From Polytrichum commune (lineage: Eukaryota > Streptophyta > Polytrichopsida > Polytrichales > Polytrichaceae), in assembly GCA_950295325.1 (NCBI GenBank), contig OX485804.1, positions 68,052,033 to 68,116,032 on the forward strand: a stretch of 64,000 nt of DNA, read 5' to 3'. A model generated the notes under the pieces. It made no database searches, was not told the DNA's origin, and saw nothing but the letters and a program-made list of their open reading frames with translations. This document shows positions 26,959-37,893 of the stretch, piece by piece. Position 1 is the stretch's first letter. The number at the start of each line of letters is the position of its first letter. The position numbers were made by a program, and so were the translations under genes.

Positions 26959-28724
26959 GTAAGTTTTTGCTATGTCTCAAAACAACAAAACCCAGGGAAC
27001 AAAGTCTCCAGGAAGACTGAGATAGTGTCTATAAGGGTTAATGTCACATTGGATTAAGGTTCTTAATAACATCTTAGGGTCTTTCTTCCTTCATTCCTTC
27101 ATTATTCCACTTATTCTCCACTCTTATGGTTCCTTTGTGCTTCCTTAGTCGTGAGTGATTCCGTCCTATCTTCAGGGAAAGTTTCTATCACTCTATGTTT
27201 TTGACCTATTTCAGTCGTGAAGTTCAAAAGCTTGGCAAGTTGTCCTTGGCAATTTGTCAGGACCGAAGTCCGGGGTAATGTCTTTTAGTAACCGCATCGT
27301 CTTAGAGCAACATAATTCACAATTGCGGTAATTCAATCATTTTTAATTCCTTTTTAATTCAACTTACAACCATCATGCATGTCTTCACATAACTCAAGTC
27401 ACCACCTTCATCTTCGATCATCTGGTGATTCGTCTCAGGCAATCATCCACTTGTTAATATGAAATTCAATACATCAACAGCTAGGCTATATTCTTTCCTT
27501 AAGGCTTTAGTATGTTTGAAACTAATAATGTCATGTGGTTGGTAAAGTCTTACTCCAATACGGTAATATCTCCTTCTCGGGAAGGTTATGTCTTGACAGC
27601 CTATGGCCTGCCTCTAGTCCTTCCATGTCCATCGCTGGCTACTAGTCCAACTCTCTCTCTCTCTGAATCTCTCTCGGCTAATGGCCAGTAAAGTAACAGC
27701 ACGTGCCTAGGCGATAGCCCCTCTCTTTGCTCTCTGTCTGCCTCTCTGTAACGGCTATTGCCCTCTCGGCTGGCTACTCAGCTTACTGAGAGTTCTCTCA
27801 ACTCTTTCCCGAGACTATGGCTCTCGTCCTTCTTGGCTAATTGCCAGCATTCGCTGCTCTCGGCTAATTGCCCAAGACTAAGCTTATTGCCCACTCAGCC
27901 TCTCCGACTGAGTTCATCAACAACTTGCCTTCCTTTCGACAGGCTCCTATCTTTCGTCAACACCCCTTCAGGGTAAGTTTACTTTGCCACATCCTGACTT
28001 CCTCTCAGAATATTGCCTCTATTCTCTCACGCTTCACATACACTTAGACTCTTTCGGCTCTTCCTACGACTAAGCATCCTTCCATCAATAGCCCTTCTAC
28101 TCCTCTCCGCCAACTCGCCCTTAACCAACTTTGACATATACCAGTGCAAACTGCTATCAGCCTATTTGCCTGATCTTGATATGACAATACTACGTCAGAC
28201 TATTTGCCTCACTCAGACAATGCTACTGACAGACTCGCTTCACAATTTCCACATTTCACACGCAGACAAACAATGTCACATTTCACTTCTTCTTCCGTAA
28301 TAATTCAATCAATGTTCTTGAATACTTTCAGTCTTTACTGTTTCCAAGTTCACAGACACTCTAACTTTGAGTGCTCCGACTCTCTGCCTATGGCCAATCC
28401 CTCCGAGCCTCTCGCTCTGGGATATAACTATGACGACACTCAATCACTGAGTGATACGCCTGCTAAGACTATTGCTAACTCTATGCTAAGCTTGAGACTA
28501 TGTGTGATTCTGCAAAATGATAATAGCCCGTGGTTGCTGATGGCCGGCTCCTCCTTATTGTCGAAGGAGGTGACGAGTCAGTTAGCTGTCGTAACCGCTT
28601 TTGAACGACAATCGCCCCCTTCATCGACTCCAGATGAAGTTCAACCGTCAATTGCCAAATGAAAGTCGTCAAAATAGGCTAATAGCCTTATTCGGACAGG
28701 CGATGGTCCAAAAATTGGTTTTAC
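26959..28724. mobile_element. 1.77 kb insertion flanked by 10-base duplication
   Basis: The repeat actaaatgta stands on both sides (26949-26958 and 28725-28734), while unit 1 has one copy (actaattgta), so this is a clean insertion. Both ends begin GTAA going inward but lack long inverted repeats. A 10-base duplication would fit a Mutator-like element. No transposase is present. The interior holds many variants of GGCTAATTGCC. Open frames inside are leucine/serine-rich, reflecting composition, and are not called genes. Confidence 0.65.
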
Positions 28725-29013
28725 ACTAAATGTAAACCATGGTATAGTGTCACCAACATTAAATATTAACCCAACATTATTTGTCATTCCTTGTGAAATT
28801 TATGGGGGATTATAGATTTACAGTGTTGCAATGGCTGTCACTTACCAAGTGATTTTTCATCCAAATTTCAATCATCCATGACAATATCTCATCACAACTT
28901 CTTGACAAGAGAAACTAGGAATGTGGTCAATGGATCAACTCATCCATCATCCATGACAATATTTGTTTGCTTATTCATGAGAAGTGTCATCCGAAAAGTT
29001 ACCACAATGACAT

Positions 29014-30244
29014 TAAATACCATATGATACTTAACATGATATTTAGTGTAATGTCCACCAAAGTACACCTTGTTCTTTTAATTTTCAAGTAGTTAAAAAT
29101 GTGCACATGTTTATTGTTTTTGATACAAGAAGAGAAATTTTATACATGCCACTATTGGTCAAGCCTTGTATTTGTTGCTTTTGATTTTGTACGCCCTTCT
29201 AGTTGTTATTTTTCTAAGAGTTAAAAATAATAATGAAATATTTTGCTACATGTTATCAATTAAATGTCATATGTGTTAATAATCTTCACCCCCCAACCTA
29301 TAATATTTAAAGGGGGTTACTTGTAGTTGGATTCATATCTCGCAAGATTTGACAAGTGGTTGGAATTCATATCATAATCATGAGTAATTGGGCAACTTCA
29401 AATGTTGGAAAAAAGTACATGACAAATTGTCAGTGGATAAAATAGTTATACTTTTGATAACTTGATTATATGGTACCTACACTAGTAGAGATCATGGCTT
29501 GTTTGTACACTTGGAATGAACACGATGGTAATTTGTATTGTCCGGACCACGCTCATTTTGGATCGCCATTGAGCCGTTTTGTCATACGGGCCACCACTAA
29601 ATTTGTGTTATTAATCTTGTACATTATAATCACATTTTTGTGGGCCGTGTTGCCGTCTTGTTATTTTGTTGGCCATGCGCAAGGTCCATGAAGTTTCCAT
29701 TATTTTTTTTGGCTACTCATTAAAGCTTACACACTATATTTCATGTTTATTATTGAACGTCCATGAAAAAATGTTCTATCTTTGTTTTTATTTTAAATAT
29801 TTTGTAGATCTAGTCTAGATCTAGATGTGAGCCACCTTCCTAGGTAATTACCAATGTGAAAAGGAGAGAGGAAATTACCATATACAAGTGTGTGTCATTC
29901 ATCCAACAAAGAGGCCTGAAAATATCAAACAATCTACTATTTACTGTTTTTAATAATTGGGACACTGGATTTAGGTTCAAAGCCCCAAATTAGTCTAGTC
30001 CAAGTCATTTGAGATAAATCCGCCAAAAATCTATAAGGGACAAAATTTTATGTTGGATGGATGAGAGGTATTTTACTATCTACATTCTTCAAATACAAGG
30101 TAAAAGCGGCCTCCCATATAGAGAACTTCAAAACCCATTCTTTGCATGTGTGAGGTGTAATGGGTTGGTGACCAACGTGTCGGAGTAGGGCTAGGAGGAC
30201 CAAGATTTGAATCCTTGGCTCGACACTCCTTGGCCTCATCTTGT
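29014..30244. other. 1.23 kb block present only in unit 2
   Basis: Unit 1 reads '...gtgacat' directly followed by 'aggccggaggtccc'. Unit 2 has this extra block between the same words. It opens with 'taaataccatatgatac' and 'catgatatttagtgt', which are inverse-complementary and match the ends of the foldback MITE family (36091). An insertion in B is likelier than deletion in A, but polarity is not proven. No gene is recognised. Confidence 0.45.
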
Positions 30245-30566
30245 AGGTTGGAGGTCCCTACCTGTGTGTCAGATTTAGTTTTAAATGAATATACTCAATC
30301 TTTGCAATTTATCACAAAAATTTACCACCAACCAAAAATTACTATGTCAAAAAATGAATTTGGTAAGTACTAAAAACAAGATTACCGTTTGCATACATAA
30401 ACATATATGTGTTAGAAGCCATCATAATTAATTTGTCATTAACTTTGGGGTGGACCCGAGCAATCTGACAAGGCCAACAATAGGAAGGGGTTTATGTCAA
30501 GGGGGGCATGACCCTTAGAACATGACCCGAACAACATTTTTTGGACTAGCTGGAGCAAGTTTTAAA

Positions 30567-30622
30567 CACTAGTAAAAATGGCTCTTTTTTCATGTTCAAA
30601 AGAGCCATGATCTGTACTAGTG
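30567..30622. mobile_element. Tiny CACTA-like foldback element, copy in unit 2
   Basis: Same ends as the copy at 19246-19320 but about 20 bases shorter inside. Confidence 0.4.
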
Positions 30623-31105
30623 CTATCTATGCATGTAAGGTAGAGGGAAGCCAAGAGTCTCCAATTCACCATCCACTTTCTACTCCAAATTGCCTTTAAA
30701 AGCCAAAGGAGCCAATTGAACTTTCAAAGGATTTATGGCCTTGCTCTTGGACACAACTCTCAAATCCTGCACTGGAAAACTTGAAATATTTCCCCAGAGA
30801 TGCCATGGACAATTTAATCACTTATCAAGGCTGACACCTCAAATTGAGAGTCGCACCGTCTCGGCAAATACCACCCTCTTTGCTACAGATAAAAGGTTTG
30901 AAGACATGTTCACATGATAAAAAATGTTCTTTTGTACATTTATCCCAAAACCGGTAAACTTTTTCCTTGCATCTGATGTCATTAGGGTTTCTAGAGATGA
31001 ATGTCTTGCATAATTTAGTTCCTGTCACTTAGACATGCCTCACAGTGCAGGACACAGACTCCTAATCAGATTGGAAGAGTGCAACACGAATTTGTTTAGT
31101 ACCAT

Positions 31106-33393
31106 AAAGACCTCACCGAGGTTAATGAGAAAAAAAAATTACAAAGCCCCGAAGGGAGTGGCCATCCCAGCCCCACACGTGGCGGCCGGGATGGGCCCGA
31201 GAAGCGGGGGGGAAAACTAAAGGCCAACCGGCCTCGGGTGAGGAAAAGTCCCTCCGAGGAGGGTGGGCGGGAAAGGGGGAGGGGGCAGCCACGTGTCCCC
31301 ACAGGGGCCAACCAACGGTCGGGAGGGGGAGAGAGGCCAGGTCAGCTGACGTGGCCCCTAGAGGAAGGGACCCGGCCCGTCCAGGTGGAACTGGAGAGCG
31401 CGGGAAACCCAGCAAGCTGGGCAGGTGTCTGGGCCTCAGGGGCGCCCGGGGCCGTGCAGGTTTGGTTTGGCCATTGTCGTTGTGTCGCGTGCGGAGAGCG
31501 CGGACGAACGTTGCGGTCGAAGCAGAGGCGAGGTGAGGCGTGGTCGCAGCGGGACGTCGGCAGAGCCAGTGTCCAGCTCAATCGTATGCGTTGAGGAGCT
31601 CCAAGTCGTCGGTGTCGAAGTTCCAATCGAAATTGAAGCGTGCAGCACCAAGACCTGCGCCCATCTGTACACTCCCATCAGGGAGCCGGAAGTGGGGACA
31701 CCCGTGGTGATGAAGAGTTGAAGGCAATCAGCCTGAGTGAGTATTCGCGGGGTGTTGGATGCGATCGATTCAGGTAGGAAGAGCCGACTAAGGCGTCGCT
31801 CCGCCTGACCTTCACGGAGGGTTTCGTTCATTTCCTCCATCGCTCTTTCCTCCAGTGTTTCCCGTGTGATTCCCAACCGGTCGAGAGCGAAGCGGTTGGG
31901 AGTGGAGTGGTTGAGCATTCCCGGGTTGAAGAAGGTTACCCTATCTGCAGTGCTCGTAGAGTGTTCATTACTCGAGGAGGGGCCGGGGTCGTGATTGTTC
32001 TGTGCTGTACGGCTATAGTGATCATTGATCTGATCGCTACCCGCAGGGTGGGTGGGGGTCACTTCTGGTGAGGCCGCCGCGGGGTGAGATCGGTGACGGC
32101 GACCCGAAGAGGGGCCAAATCTGCACTTGACTTTTGGCCTGCTCTGAGGAGGGGGAGCGAAGATATTGGTAAGTCTGGCCACTACTCCACTTTCATTGTT
32201 AGCATGTCCGATCGGGGTGGGAGCTTGTGGCAGGGGTTGATCGACTTCAGAGGGTTGTGCGTGTCGGAGGGTGTCAATTTCTCTTAACAGAGAGTCAATT
32301 TCCTCCGCTGGTTCCTGTGAGGCGCCGGGGAGCACAGGTGGTTGGGCGTCTGTCGATTGTGTATTGACGGCCCGGTCGTGATGTTTCTTGCGCTGTGGGC
32401 CAAAGTTGCATTTAGCTTTACTCCGGCTTTTGGGTTTGTGTCGATTGTCGAAAGTATTGATCTGTACCTCTGCTAGAGGGTTTGAGGCCACTCTTGGTGC
32501 TATGTGAGTGTGGCTGAGGCGATTCCTCGGTGCTTTCTTCCCAGTTGTCGGGTGGGCGATGTGGGGCTCTGTGTGTGGTTGTCCTCTTGTGTCTGTGATG
32601 TCTGAGGTAAGAGTTGCCTCCCCTCCCGCTGTGGAGGCACGTCCTTGGTTAGCCGAGGTTGTCTGTGATGTCAAAACGGTCGCTGCTTCGGCGACCGGCA
32701 GGTCTTCTGTTGTGCTCCGTTGGTATGTTGCAGCTGTGTTTTGAGAGGTCTCCGGTGTAGCAGCCGAGGGAGAGTTTTCTCTCTCATGGTTCATTACCCA
32801 TGGGCTTGCTGGTGTTGAGGAGGGAGGGTCCCTCACAGTATTACCAACCCCTTGGATGAAGTCCTGAACCAGTGTCTGAAAGTCGGGTCTGGCTGTGAAT
32901 TCAGCTTCAATGTCTGGCGAGGGCGAGGGTCTGATAATGCGAATGGGAGGCGTCGTCCAGGCACCAAGGTCATGAGTGAGAAACTCCTGGTGCGGTATGA
33001 TGTGCCATTTGATGCCTGAGTTCCCCAGGTGTCCGAAGATGCTAGAGGCAGTCCAGACTTGTTGGAAGCATGAGATCATCTCATGTCTCTTTTCTTCGTT
33101 TCTTTTGTGACGGAATAACTCTTTATACGCCTCCATCGCGCAGTACACGGTGTTTCTCCAAACTTTTAGTAAGACTAGCCCTAGGTGATATTGCTCGTCA
33201 TTGAATGTGTGCGCTACTTTTTGACACCAGATTGCCCAAAGGAGCTGGGCGCGAAGGATGTCCCAAGGTGTTTCCCTGTTGACTGTAAACGCCGCTGCCG
33301 TGTCCCACTGAAGTTCTTCAACGACGTTGGGGCCAGGTGGGTCGCTAAGGAGGCCTCTACTGATATCTTGCCATGAATTGTACCCTGAGGTGA
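31106..33393 (-). mobile_element. 5'-truncated LINE with long C-terminal open frame
   Basis: An 18-base direct repeat, gaatttgtttagtaccat, flanks the block (31088-31105 and 33394-33411). Unit 1 has a single related copy. A variable, long target duplication and 5' truncation are typical of LINE insertion. The block is GC-rich against AT-rich surroundings. The minus strand is open for more than 600 codons through the element. Near the 5' edge it reads WDILRAQLLWAIWCQKVAHT, resembling the region after the reverse transcriptase in non-LTR elements (IWC motif). A proline/serine-rich tail follows. Two copies of a K-C-x-F-G-P...H/H motif lie near 32380-32435 and 32085-32145. The 3' end (31106) has a T-tract and a CCTCGGTGAGG palindrome (31111-31121) instead of poly(A). 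The reverse transcriptase core is missing. The apparent start in flanking DNA at 33469 is chance. Confidence 0.75.
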
Positions 33394-33739
33394 GAATTTG
33401 TTTAGTACCATCCCTTTGGAGGAACTCCACAGACGGCTTACCTGATGCCCCTTCAAAATCTTGGCTCAAATATCCCTTGTAATCAAGAACCTACTCTTAC
33501 CCAACACAAATGTGCAGAAAAAGGAAACGTTTTACCAAATGAAAAGACTAAATTCTTACAGCTTGTGCAATCCAACATATTGCGTAAAAACACTAGAGGC
33601 CCAACACTTTACTGTGACCTGCCTCTGCAAATAGGATTGTGGTCTTCTCCTGCTGATGCTGATAATGCTCTAAATGTACATGGTCACAAGAAGTGACTGA
33701 CAGGAGCCATTGATGTTTGTGCTCTATGCGTATCCAATA

Positions 33740-34493
33740 TCATGTGAAATCAAGTGTTTCATCCACTCCAGTATTGAAGACGAAACTGGGGAATGATGCT
33801 GTGATATTCCTGCAGTGATATTTCAGTGGGCTAATTAGAAAAAGCATTTTGTTTCTTTGTATTTGGATCATCTAGTGCACTCTAGTGATTCTTTAGCCAG
33901 GTCAGATGAGTTAGATCATGTGTCTCATATCATCATAAAAACCAAATACAAGAGTCTCAATATGCATAGCAATAAGGTGACCTACTTCATGGTTCATGGA
34001 CACAAATACACAGCACACACACTTAATACAATACGGATTTTAGTGCTTGTCCAATAATAGATCAGTATTCTAATTTTGCCTAAGAACTTGACTCTCAATC
34101 TTGGTCATTACTTGAGGTAAGGAAGCGTCATGTTCTTCATCAAAGAAGGATGGTGCATGACCAAATTGTGCCACTCCTCGCGGTCAATGCAACCATCGCT
34201 CTTTGTGTCTGCTTCTTCAAAGGTCTGGTTTCCACATCAATAGCATTATAAGTATACTTCTTCATCCACTGCAAATGTAACAATGTCTGCCGCCCTCAGA
34301 ATCTGTCACCAATGCTTCTTTTGGACTACAAAAACCACAAAGGCCATAAAATAGGCTGAAAGGACTGGCAGAATTATACATATGTACACACAAAGAGGAA
34401 TGGCAACTCGACCTTATCCAATATCTCTTCAATGACTTCATCTGTCAAATCCATATTTGATTCCCTCAGCAATGCATCAAGCATTTGCTTCAC
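33740..34493 (-). pseudogene. CBL: 3' end of a calcineurin B-like calcium sensor gene
   Basis: Three consecutive minus-strand exons match the C-terminus of plant CBL proteins, EF-hand sensors that bind and activate CIPK kinases. Exon 34493-34413 encodes VKQMLDALLRESNMDLTDEV and so on to EEILDK. Exon 34224-34112 encodes [20 protein letters not shown] through [13 protein letters not shown]. Exon 33809-33740 encodes NITASFPSFVFNTGVDETLD then FT and a stop. The frames join (264 nt, 88 codons). The last EF-hand loop keeps D-x-K-x-D-G-x-I-D-x-x-E. The donor after the first exon is GTCGAG, unusual but still GT. The upstream exons (first EF hands, myristoylation start) were not found up to about 36500, so I call this a truncated gene. 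It is not expected to make a full sensor unless exons lie far away. Confidence 0.85.
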
Positions 34494-36090
34494 CTGCCAC
34501 AATATAGTCTTCTTATCGGTTCATCTATAGATATCATCCTCTTAATACAAGGACAAAAATCAATATTAAGACTCAATTTGCATTAGGATGGGGCATCCGA
34601 TGGTTATATTCTATGGGCCCAAATGAATGGACGCACACTGCTAAATAATGTTATGTACTTAATAAGTTGGTGGTGAAGGTAAGCGAGCCTAATTTGCTTA
34701 CTCAACTTAAACAAAAACATGTATTTGAGTGGTTTGTGGGCAAGTCTGTGTCTAAGAATGGACACCAAACAACCTTGTGTAGAAATTACGAGCTCAAAAT
34801 TTGTTAACCATTCTAGGTTGAATATTCAACATTAGTGTGTGAGTGTGTGTGTGTGTGGGGGGGGGGGGAGACCGATATGACCATATGATGAGCTTGAGAT
34901 TCTCCACTTTGATAACAAATAAGAGGTTCATGTGAGCCTTGAAAATTATGAGGAAAACGACCATGAACACAATTTAAAAGGCCAATCACCCATACACTAA
35001 TCGCGTCATTCATATTCTACAAGAAGTGGATGTTGACCTAAAAGTATCTATTTAAGGCATGCTTACCTTAAGATATGCAAGCATTACTTTGTTACCTTTC
35101 TCAATCGAACACCTACAGGCGATTGGTGTGTGCCATAGATGAGGATCAAGAACAAACACCACAAAGACACATGTTTAACAAAGATTAGATTATTTGTTCA
35201 ATTTCTAATACACTCAATACTGAACATAATTGGAAGAACATATGTATTTAGTTAAGAAACCAACAAACATGCACTTCCAATAACGATAACTAAATTAGGG
35301 AAAATTTGATCTTCAATCAATTTTTTTGTTGGTGTTTCATTGTAGATTTGCTAATGCAACACAAGTTTTGTTCGTGTGAATCTAATCAGTAGAAGTTGGA
35401 GATCATGCCCAAAAAAAGGCCAAATAACACCCACATAAGTACCAAGCTACGGTATATTTTTCATGCAAAGGACGTGAAGTGCCCGGATATTAATTTATTT
35501 TGAACTGTTCCATACTGTCATCATCTGAGATTAAATGTTGGAAGCCCACAACCATGGGCCTCAATAGCGGGGCCGGGCACGTGGATGTTATCTGTGCAAC
35601 TTACTTTGGGCTGAAATCATATTACAAAAACTTAATTTTCTTTTATACATTCATTCATATAGCAATCACAATGAATAAAGAAATATTGTGTTTTGTTACT
35701 GTGATAATAAATGTTCATCATAATGTGGAATATTGATAAATTAGCATGCGGCAGCCTACATTGCACATATTCGTGTAGGTTGCTAGAGATCTAAAAACAT
35801 CATGTATGCTAATTATCAAAGTGACACTATATGTTAACATAAATAACTTCTTGAAGTGAATAATTATTTACATCCTGGCACCTAGCGTTAGTTAGGACAT
35901 TGGAGTACTTGATGTGATGGATGTACATTATAGTATGTAAAAAGAAGATATTATTGAACATAGTAATGCCAGGTGTCATGTGGTTACACTAATGGTCAAG
36001 TTATTGATCATTAGTGTAACTTACTTATAGACCTCATAATAGGAGAGGTAACATTATTTACCACAAACCGTGCACATCATTTCTGGTATA
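34494..36090. other. Intergenic, no gene recognised
   Basis: AT-rich sequence where upstream CBL exons would be expected but are not seen. It includes the GT/G microsatellite at 34835-34869. A stretch near 35097-35150 ('cgaacacct.cagg.gattggtgtgtg..agatgaggatcaa') resembles 63022-63070, hinting at an undefined dispersed repeat. Confidence 0.4.
34835..34869. repeat. (GT)n-(G)n microsatellite
   Basis: Alternating GT for about 23 bases followed by 12 or more G. Confidence 0.9.
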
Positions 36091-36275
36091 TAGTGTCACT
36101 TACTATTTAGAATTACACAATGCAATAACTTCTTACTCTTGACTTCAATTTTCACTCACAAAAGTTGAATGGGTGGTTTGGACATTATAGAGCATAAATG
36201 ACTTTGCGTGGTAAAATTTTACATTCTCGATAAATAGTTATAGCATTGTGTAACTCCGAATAGTAAGTGACACTA
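36091..36275. mobile_element. Foldback MITE, independent copy
   Basis: The ends are near-perfect inverse complements over about 38 bases: left 'tagtgtcacttactatttag', right '...ctccgaatagtaagtgacac' + 'ta'. The similarity may extend outward through 'ggtatttagtgtcac'. The interior matches the copies at 18168, 24375 and 45728. Confidence 0.7.
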
Positions 36276-36547
36276 AATACCATAAACGGTGCAGTGGTCA
36301 CATGTTATTTTTTGGGGTGGCTATATAAAGCCAAAACTTGGTAATGATTTTAGTGCATCCCACACCCTTAGGAATTGTCAAATGATAAAACAATAAAGAA
36401 ATCCAAGTATTTGTTTATAGTGTCTTGGAACCATAGCACGATGGAAAACGTTTTTGTCATGTTTGTAATGGGCACATACCATTACTCAACATAATTTGTT
36501 AGAGCATTCCCTTCTAATTTGAAGGAGCTAACAATAGGTGCAAGCTA

Positions 36548-37016
36548 TAGTAATCTCCCGCTTAAGTATGCACTTTGAACCGGAGCCGTTGGTGCGCACT
36601 TTACTCATATCGCTTTCTAGACCCTCTGATTGGATGAATCCCAACGGGAAACGGATAAACCTAAGGCAACCTGCTTGACCCAAACCCAACCAATCAAGAC
36701 ATTGGATGTACTTGAAAGTGCTACCGACTTCAAAGGCTTTGAAGCTTTACACAACACTGTCCTCGACATCGACGACCAATTGCTTTCCTCTGGTATTCAA
36801 ATGGAAGCTAAACATATGTATGATGAATAGTGACGGTCGTTTGAGACATTTCAATGAAATGTTAACACACTGACATTGAATGTCAAGCAAAAAAAATGCA
36901 TGCATTCGCAACAAATGACTCTGCATGACATGTTCAAACCATAAAGTATGAACCCTAATTTTTGTCCAAAAATTTGCGCACTTGACCGGGATGCGTACTT
37001 AAGCGGGAGATTACTG
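36548..37016. mobile_element. Tc1/mariner-like non-autonomous element
   Basis: Terminal inverted repeats of about 24 bases (TAGTAATCTCCCGCTTAAGT at left, inverse of ...ACTTAAGCGGGAGATTACTG at right) are bounded by TA on both sides, the duplication used by Tc1/mariner and pogo elements. The element is 469 bp. A 66-codon open frame (36630-36830, starting MDESQRETDKPKATCLTQTQ) could be a transposase tail remnant, but I cannot confirm that. Confidence 0.72.
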
Positions 37017-37092
37017 TAACATGGTCGGCCCTTACACCCCCAACCCTGCCATGATGTGAGGTTTACTGTCGATGTTTTTGATGGTACTAGCC

Positions 37093-37178
37093 TTGGGCAT
37101 AGGGTCATTGGCGGTACGAACGGACACTTTATTCACGCCGGCCCCTTTTAAGGGACCGGAGTTTCTATCTATCTATCT
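37093..37178 (+). mobile_element. SINE 3' fragment with (ATCT)n tail
   Basis: The 10-base repeat ggtactagcc flanks an 86 bp insert (37083-37092 and 37179-37188). Copy A has a single 'ggtacgggcc' there. The insert ends tttctatctatctatct, a short tandem tail like those of plant SINEs and LINEs, and has no long inverted ends. It is probably a 5'-truncated retroposed copy. Confidence 0.65.
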
Positions 37179-37397
37179 GGTACTAGCCAGAAGCAATGTG
37201 TAATTTAGGTACTTGTGATTGAAAAACACGGGCAGTGGGGAAGGTTTTACTTCACTGGATGTAAGTCAGACTTTGTCCTTGGTATTTTCTTGATCTTGCA
37301 TTCCTTTTTTTTTGTGAAACACCCACAACTAGGATATTTTTAGACCTTCTTTCAGTCGATTTATATTCGGGCCTTATGCCTGAGGATAGGTAGGGAG

Positions 37398-37893
37398 CCC
37401 GGGCACGCAACTCCCATATTATATGCAGGGGGCATCGTATTAAAAACGGCTTAGAGGACGGCTTTTGTAAAAATTATATCAAATTAAAATGATCAAAAAG
37501 TTGGGTGAAGACCAAATTAAATAAATGAGATGAAAAAAAAGTGGGGTTGCATATTTATTAAGCCTCCCATTAAAATTATAAGCCACGAATAGTTGCCTCC
37601 CATTAAAATTATAATTCATTCACAATGTTAAAATTTTATTAAAAAGTCCAAAAAGTTGGGTAGTTTGACCTATGGTACATGTATTCAAAAAAATCATATA
37701 ATTAGGTTTTTAATGCAATTATATGCTTCAAAATATATTCATTTCCTACATATAATTACATTTTTGGATTCCTTGTTAGAAGGGCTACAAGGGTTTCCTA
37801 CATTCAAACAAATTGTATCACTCAATATTGGACTAAAACGCACTATAAGTGATTATAATCAGGACCATATAATACGGGAGTTGCGTACCCGGG
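37398..37893. mobile_element. hAT-like MITE, 496 bp
   Basis: The 8-base duplication gtagggag (37390-37397 and 37894-37901) flanks inverted ends CCCGGGCACGCAACTCCCAT and the inverse of ATACGGGAGTTGCGTACCCG+GG. Copy A keeps the uninterrupted site 'gataggtagggagggactg' near 9614. An 8-base duplication is the hAT signature. No transposase is present. Confidence 0.78.

Larger units (their letters stand above)
19952..33580 (+). repeat. Tandem duplication unit 2 (carries gene B, expanded by insertions)
   Basis: This is homologous to 13807-19953 in order but 13.6 kb long. Four extra blocks account for the length: 24630-26751, 26959-28724, 29014-30244 and 31106-33393. Removing them leaves about 6.2 kb, matching the 6.15 kb of unit 1. 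Confidence 0.85.

Noticed and set aside
33394-33469. Methionine at 33469 as the start of a 677-residue protein
   Set aside because: The first part of that frame lies in duplicated host flank outside the LINE target duplication, so the frame is open there by chance.
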